Positions 56,560-59,539 of a DNA stretch of 59,539 bases are shown here, piece by piece. The position numbers were made by a program, and so were the translations under genes. Source of the stretch: Pseudomonadota bacterium. GTDB lineage: Bacteria; Pseudomonadota; Alphaproteobacteria; Rhizobiales; Pleomorphomonadaceae. How positions within the stretch are numbered: the first letter of the stretch is position 1; every line of letters begins with the position of its first letter. The notes below the pieces were generated by a model. The model ran no database searches, was not told the DNA's origin, and was given only the letters and a program-made list of their open reading frames with translations. Where the stretch lies: positions 1-59,539 of the forward strand of contig JAGSYV010000010.1 of NCBI GenBank assembly GCA_018262505.1. The letters are read 5' to 3'.

Positions 56560-57357
56560 ATGCTTCGTCTCACCGACATCCGCGTCACGTTCAATGCCAA
56601 CACCGCTTCCGAGGTACGCGCATTGCAGGGCGTGACGCTCGACATCAATACCGGCGAGTTCGTCACCGTCATCGGCTCGAATGGAGCGGGCAAATCCACT
56701 CTTCTGTCCGTGATCGTGGGCACTGTGCGCCCGGATTACGGCACGATCTGGCTTGGCACGAACGAGATGACGGACTGGTCGGCGGCGCGGCGTGCGCAAC
56801 ACGTGGCGCGGGTCTTTCAGGAACCGCGCCTCGGCACCTGCGGATCGCTCAGCATTGCCGAAAACCTGGCCCTTGCGGCCAAACGCGGTCAGCAAAGAGG
56901 TCTCCGCCTGGCCTTGTCCGGAAGTCGCCAGCAGCGCCAGTTCGCCGATCTTCTGGCCCGACTCGAACTGGGCCTTGAGGATCGCATGACAACCCCGATC
57001 GGATCTTTGTCTGGCGGTCAACGCCAGGCCGTCAGCCTGTTGATGGCCACTCTGTTGCCGATGAGAATCCTCGTGCTCGACGAGCACACCGCAGCGCTCG
57101 ACCCGGCGGCAGCGGCACGTGTGCTGGCGCTGTCGGCGGAGATCGCCGGCTCGCAAAAGCTCACCACATTGATGGTGACCCACTCGATGCGCGACGCCCT
57201 GGCGCTGGGAACGCGCACGATCATGATGGATCGGGGACGGGTTGCGCTGGACATCAAGGGCGAGGAACGGGAAAAGCTCGACATCCCCGATCTACTCGAC
57301 CTGTTCGGCCAGGCGACAGGCCACGCGGTGGACGACGACCAGCTCATGCTCAGCTAG
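56560..57357 (+). CDS. ABC importer ATPase
   Basis: A 265-residue ATPase: Walker A GSNGAGKST, Q-loop RVFQEPRLGT, signature LSGGQRQAV, Walker B ILVLDEHTAALD and switch His MVTHSMRDAL. It ends the operon; its stop lies within the first bases of an inverted-repeat element (57354-57432). Confidence 0.85.
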   Translation: MLRLTDIRVTFNANTASEVRALQGVTLDINTGEFVTVIGSNGAGKSTLLSVIVGTVRPDYGTIWLGTNEMTDWSAARRAQHVARVFQEPRLGTCGSLSIAENLALAAKRGQQRGLRLALSGSRQQRQFADLLARLELGLEDRMTTPIGSLSGGQRQAVSLLMATLLPMRILVLDEHTAALDPAAAARVLALSAEIAGSQKLTTLMVTHSMRDALALGTRTIMMDRGRVALDIKGEEREKLDIPDLLDLFGQATGHAVDDDQLMLS

Positions 57358-57432
57358 TGGAGCGAATGTGACATTTGAGTCCCGGCTGACATAAGGCGCC
57401 AGCTCAAATGTCAACTTCAAAAGCTCCACTAG
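57354..57432. repeat. 79-bp element with two nested inverted repeats
   Basis: CTAGTGGAGC (57354-57363) and GCTCCACTAG (57423-57432) close the element. Inside, TGACATTTGAG (57369-57379) and CTCAAATGTCA (57403-57413) are again exact complements. It overlaps the stop of the ATPase gene, so it can act as its terminator. The fully symmetric ends resemble a small non-coding mobile or palindromic repeat. Confidence 0.7.
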
Positions 57433-57456
57433 AACCAATAACTTGCTAGTGGTTCT
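57426..57456 (+). promoter_or_regulatory. Operator-like repeat before the MarR gene
   Basis: CCACTAG (57426-57432) and CTAGTGG (57446-57452) overlap AGAACCA (57431-57437) and TGGTTCT (57450-57456). The compact palindromes lie about 105 bases before the MarR start and share CTAGTGG with the adjacent element. Confidence 0.45.
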
Positions 57457-57560
57457 CTTGACTGCGGCATTTGCTCCGAGGCTGGTATGGGGCGGATGCA
57501 AATGCAGCAGTCGAACCACGAGACCGCGCCCGGCGCATTCTCCTCGAACCGGCGAAAATC

Positions 57561-58106
57561 ATGACTGACAACAATCCGGACTCCCCCGTGATAAAGCTCG
57601 AAAAATGGCTGCCCTACCGGCTTTTCATCATCGCGGCGCGCGTCGCGGAATTGCTCGCCGACTACTATGGGCCGCGCTATGGCCTGTCCCAGGCGGCGTG
57701 GCGCATTCTGGCCGTCGTTGGCGATTCGCCCGGGCTCAGCGCCCGGCAGATCCAGCACGCCGCCGGGCTCGATCAATACGCCGCCAGCCGGGCAATCGCC
57801 CTGCTGAGCGAACTCGGTTATGCCGAGCGCAATGCCGCCGATCACGATCGCCGCCGCGCCGAGGTCCATCTGACCGAAGCCGGCCGCAAGGTTTTCGAGG
57901 AGTTGTCCGAGATCGGTCTGGCGATCGAGGCCGAATTGCTCGATGCCGTTTCGGAAAAACAGCGGGCGGAACTCGACCGCCTGATCTCCGAGATGGAAAA
58001 GGCCAGCGCCGGCGTCGTCGCGCGCGGCCTCAAGGCCATCGTTCCCGACCTCGACCAGAAGATCTCCGTCCCGCTGCCCGCCCGCGCCACGCATGATGAT
58101 GTCTGA
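57561..58106 (+). CDS. MarR family regulator
   Basis: A 181-residue regulator; ATG at 57561 gives MTDNNPDSPVIKLEKWLPYRLFIIAARVAELLADYYG. Winged helix at about 55-120 (LSQAAWRILAVVGDSPGLSARQIQHAAGLDQYAASRAIALLSELGYAERNAADHDRRRAEVHLTEAG). It overlaps the EamA transporter gene by 14 bases and may control that gene and RidA. Confidence 0.85.
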   Translation: MTDNNPDSPVIKLEKWLPYRLFIIAARVAELLADYYGPRYGLSQAAWRILAVVGDSPGLSARQIQHAAGLDQYAASRAIALLSELGYAERNAADHDRRRAEVHLTEAGRKVFEELSEIGLAIEAELLDAVSEKQRAELDRLISEMEKASAGVVARGLKAIVPDLDQKISVPLPARATHDDV

Positions 58107-58992
58107 CACCGCTGCCGGGTCGTTCGAGCATCCAACGGTACTGTTCGCGGCAACGGCCCTGTTCTGGGGCAGTGGCGCATTGGTGACCGCCACCCAGGTC
58201 GCCACCGGTTCGCCTGAACCGTCGGTCGCGCTACGCATGCTTTTGCTTGGGGTCCTGGCCTTGGGCATCGCTTGGTGCAGGGGATCCTTTCCGGCGATTT
58301 CTGGGCCCCAGATCAAATGGCTTGCCGCTCAGGGCGTTGCGATGTTCGGGCTGGCCTTCATCGCCTTCTACCACGCCACAAGCCTCATCCCGAGCGGCCT
58401 CGCCGCTCTCGTCCTGTCCACATCCGGCGTGTTCGCGGCAGTGCTGGCCCGAATATTCCGGAATGTCCGTTTGCCGCTACGCACGCTTTTGGGCCTCGGG
58501 CTGGGCATGACCGGCCTTGCCGTCATTATCACGCCGCAACTAGAGGGATGGGGCAACATGTCCGACGCAGTTGCCGGCTTCGCATGGGCGGCGCTGGCCG
58601 CTCTGGGCACCGGCGCCGGAGCCCTCATCAGCGAGCACACCGCACAGCTTGACGTCCCGCCCTTGGTCCAGACGGGCTGGGGTGCCGTTTTCGGCGGCAT
58701 GTTCGCGCTGGCGGCAACGCTTTTGCGACCGGGGCTGGTTCTGCCGGAGGTGACCCCGTCCTATGTTGCCGGTCTCGCCTATATGGTTTTTGTCGCCTCC
58801 TTCTTGTGCTTTGCCCTTTTCCTGAAGCTGATCGGCAAGGTCGGGGCGGCAAACGCTTCCTATGTCATGACCCTGGTGCCTGTCGTGGCGCTCACGCTCT
58901 CAGCGCTGTTCGAAGGCTATGTCCCCGACACGCAGACCTTTGTCGGCGCCGCTGCAATCCTTGCCGGCAATCTCCTGATCCTGAGAGCCTGA
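58093..58992 (+). CDS. EamA/DMT superfamily transporter
   Basis: A 299-residue protein with ten predicted transmembrane helices in two EamA repeats (LFAATALFWGSGALVTATQVATGSPEP..., then AGFAWAALAALGTGAGALISEHT...). PVVALTLSALFEGYVPDTQTFVGAAAILAGNLLIL ends it, as usual. Such carriers export amino acids or metabolites. Start is one of three consecutive ATGs at 58093-58101 inside the end of the MarR gene. It is one base before the RidA reading frame. Confidence 0.85.
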   Translation: MMMSDTAAGSFEHPTVLFAATALFWGSGALVTATQVATGSPEPSVALRMLLLGVLALGIAWCRGSFPAISGPQIKWLAAQGVAMFGLAFIAFYHATSLIPSGLAALVLSTSGVFAAVLARIFRNVRLPLRTLLGLGLGMTGLAVIITPQLEGWGNMSDAVAGFAWAALAALGTGAGALISEHTAQLDVPPLVQTGWGAVFGGMFALAATLLRPGLVLPEVTPSYVAGLAYMVFVASFLCFALFLKLIGKVGAANASYVMTLVPVVALTLSALFEGYVPDTQTFVGAAAILAGNLLILRA

Positions 58993-58993
58993 C

Positions 58994-59366
58994 ATGGACA
59001 TCGACCAGAAAACCGTTCCGCTGTCCCCAGCTCGCCGCGCCGGAGATTTCCTCTATCTGTCGGGACAGATCGCCTTCGATTCGAACGGGCGGATGACGGG
59101 TGATGATGTCGCGACGCAAACCCATCAGGTGTTCCGGAACATAAAGGCCGTGCTCGCCGACAACGGTGCCCGGGTTCGCCGACATCGTCAACGCAACCGT
59201 CTGGCTTGCCGATCCTGACGACTTCGCTGTCTTCAACACCGCCTATGCAGCTCATTTCCCCGGGATACCTCCCGCACGGCCGACCGTCATCTCCGGTCTG
59301 CTCGCCGGTGCCCGCGTCGAGATCGCTGTGGTGGCGTATCTCGACGGCTCCCGACAGCAAGGCTGA
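58994..59366 (+). pseudogene. RidA (YjgF) family gene with a frameshift
   Basis: The frame from 58994 encodes a normal RidA start (LSPARRAGDFLYLSGQIAFDSNGRMTGDDVATQTHQVFRNIKAVLADNGAR) up to about 59170, then diverges. The family sequence continues one frame over as FADIVNATVWLADPDDFAVFNTAYAAHFPGIPPARPTVISGLLAGARVEIAVVAYL to 59366. One extra G in the run at about 59172-59174 explains it. RidA deaminates reactive enamine/imine intermediates. A sequencing error is as likely as a true lesion. Confidence 0.75.
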
Positions 59367-59539
59367 CCGCCGTTTCGCGCCCTCAGCGGCAGGGCTGTTT
59401 TCGTGAAGAGTTTCGGGCGCCGGCAGGCGTACGAAAGTCCCCGAGGAAGGAACCCGCGGGCCACAGGCGATGGCTATGGGGATTTCGATTTGCGGCTGAT
59501 GTCAGCGATTGCGCGACCGCCGTCGGCAAGCACGGCGAT
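59367..59539. other. Right edge, no gene supported
   Basis: The last 170 bases show no convincing start or family. A gene running in from the right on the minus strand is possible. Confidence 0.4.

Noticed and set aside
49138..57183. Very long minus-strand frames opposite the RND pump and the ABC/LldD operon
   Set aside because: Both are shadows of well-recognised plus-strand genes in high-GC DNA and show no family signature.
59252..59464. Minus-strand 70-codon frame at the right edge
   Set aside because: It overlaps the recognisable second half of RidA and has no family signal.
1..59539. CRISPR array
   Set aside because: No regularly spaced short direct repeats and no cas genes were seen; the repeats present are dispersed, paired or cassette-like.

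Overview
The window is high-GC DNA whose gene content looks like an alphaproteobacterium of the Hyphomicrobiales (Rhizobiales) type. The hints are a DUF1515-like phage protein, a DUF4892-OmpA protein, a GTTC-N7-GTTC type LexA box, dispersed palindromic intergenic repeats of the rhizobial kind, and ABC/RND-rich chromosomal flanks. The genus cannot be fixed from this sequence alone. The left edge cuts the end of an acyl-ACP/acyl-CoA ligase gene.

From about 1.2 to 26.7 kb lies a phage-derived locus in podoviral late-gene order. It holds an internal virion-like protein (1327-3387), a very large polyvalent ejection-type protein split over two genes (7560-11519 and 11994-15419), two tail-fibre cassettes sharing an N-terminus (16007-17377 and 20443-21705) each followed by a small tail-associated gene, and a lysis cassette (holin-like, SAR endolysin, overlapping spanin pair, 22404-24301). 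No capsid, portal, terminase, integrase, repressor or RNA polymerase gene is present. Each phage transcription unit is preceded by the same motif, AAACC-N7/8-C(C/T/A)TA(G/A), followed by a hairpin whose sequence differs from site to site. This looks like a family of dedicated promoters with 5' stem-loops. Accessory genes sit between duplicated ends of phage genes: paralogous membrane proteins after the 1327-3387 gene, and two surface-sugar acyltransferases with a shared promoter design. Truncated and fused gene copies show that the locus was once tandemly duplicated. A LexA-box promoter drives a small secreted protein at the left border.

From 26.7 to 31.3 kb come a DUF6165 gene, a GT9-like glycosyltransferase, a tRNA with a CAT anticodon, and an AT-richer stretch with an orphan LuxR-type regulator and small proteins. 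A FIST sensor plus PAS-GGDEF diguanylate cyclase operon follows. Next is a TetR / PHP phosphatase / metallophosphoesterase operon, divergent from a carbohydrate-type ABC importer whose first permease gene is broken by a deletion and frameshift.

From 40.9 to 46 kb are a membrane protein, a DUF4892-OmpA protein, and a small defence/toxin island: parD-parE-TIR-like gene operon plus a Phd-VapC pair. From 46 kb to the end are a TetR-controlled RND efflux operon, an AraC-GyrI regulator, an FMN-dependent 2-hydroxy-acid dehydrogenase with a three-gene ABC importer, a MarR regulator, an EamA transporter and a frameshifted RidA gene.
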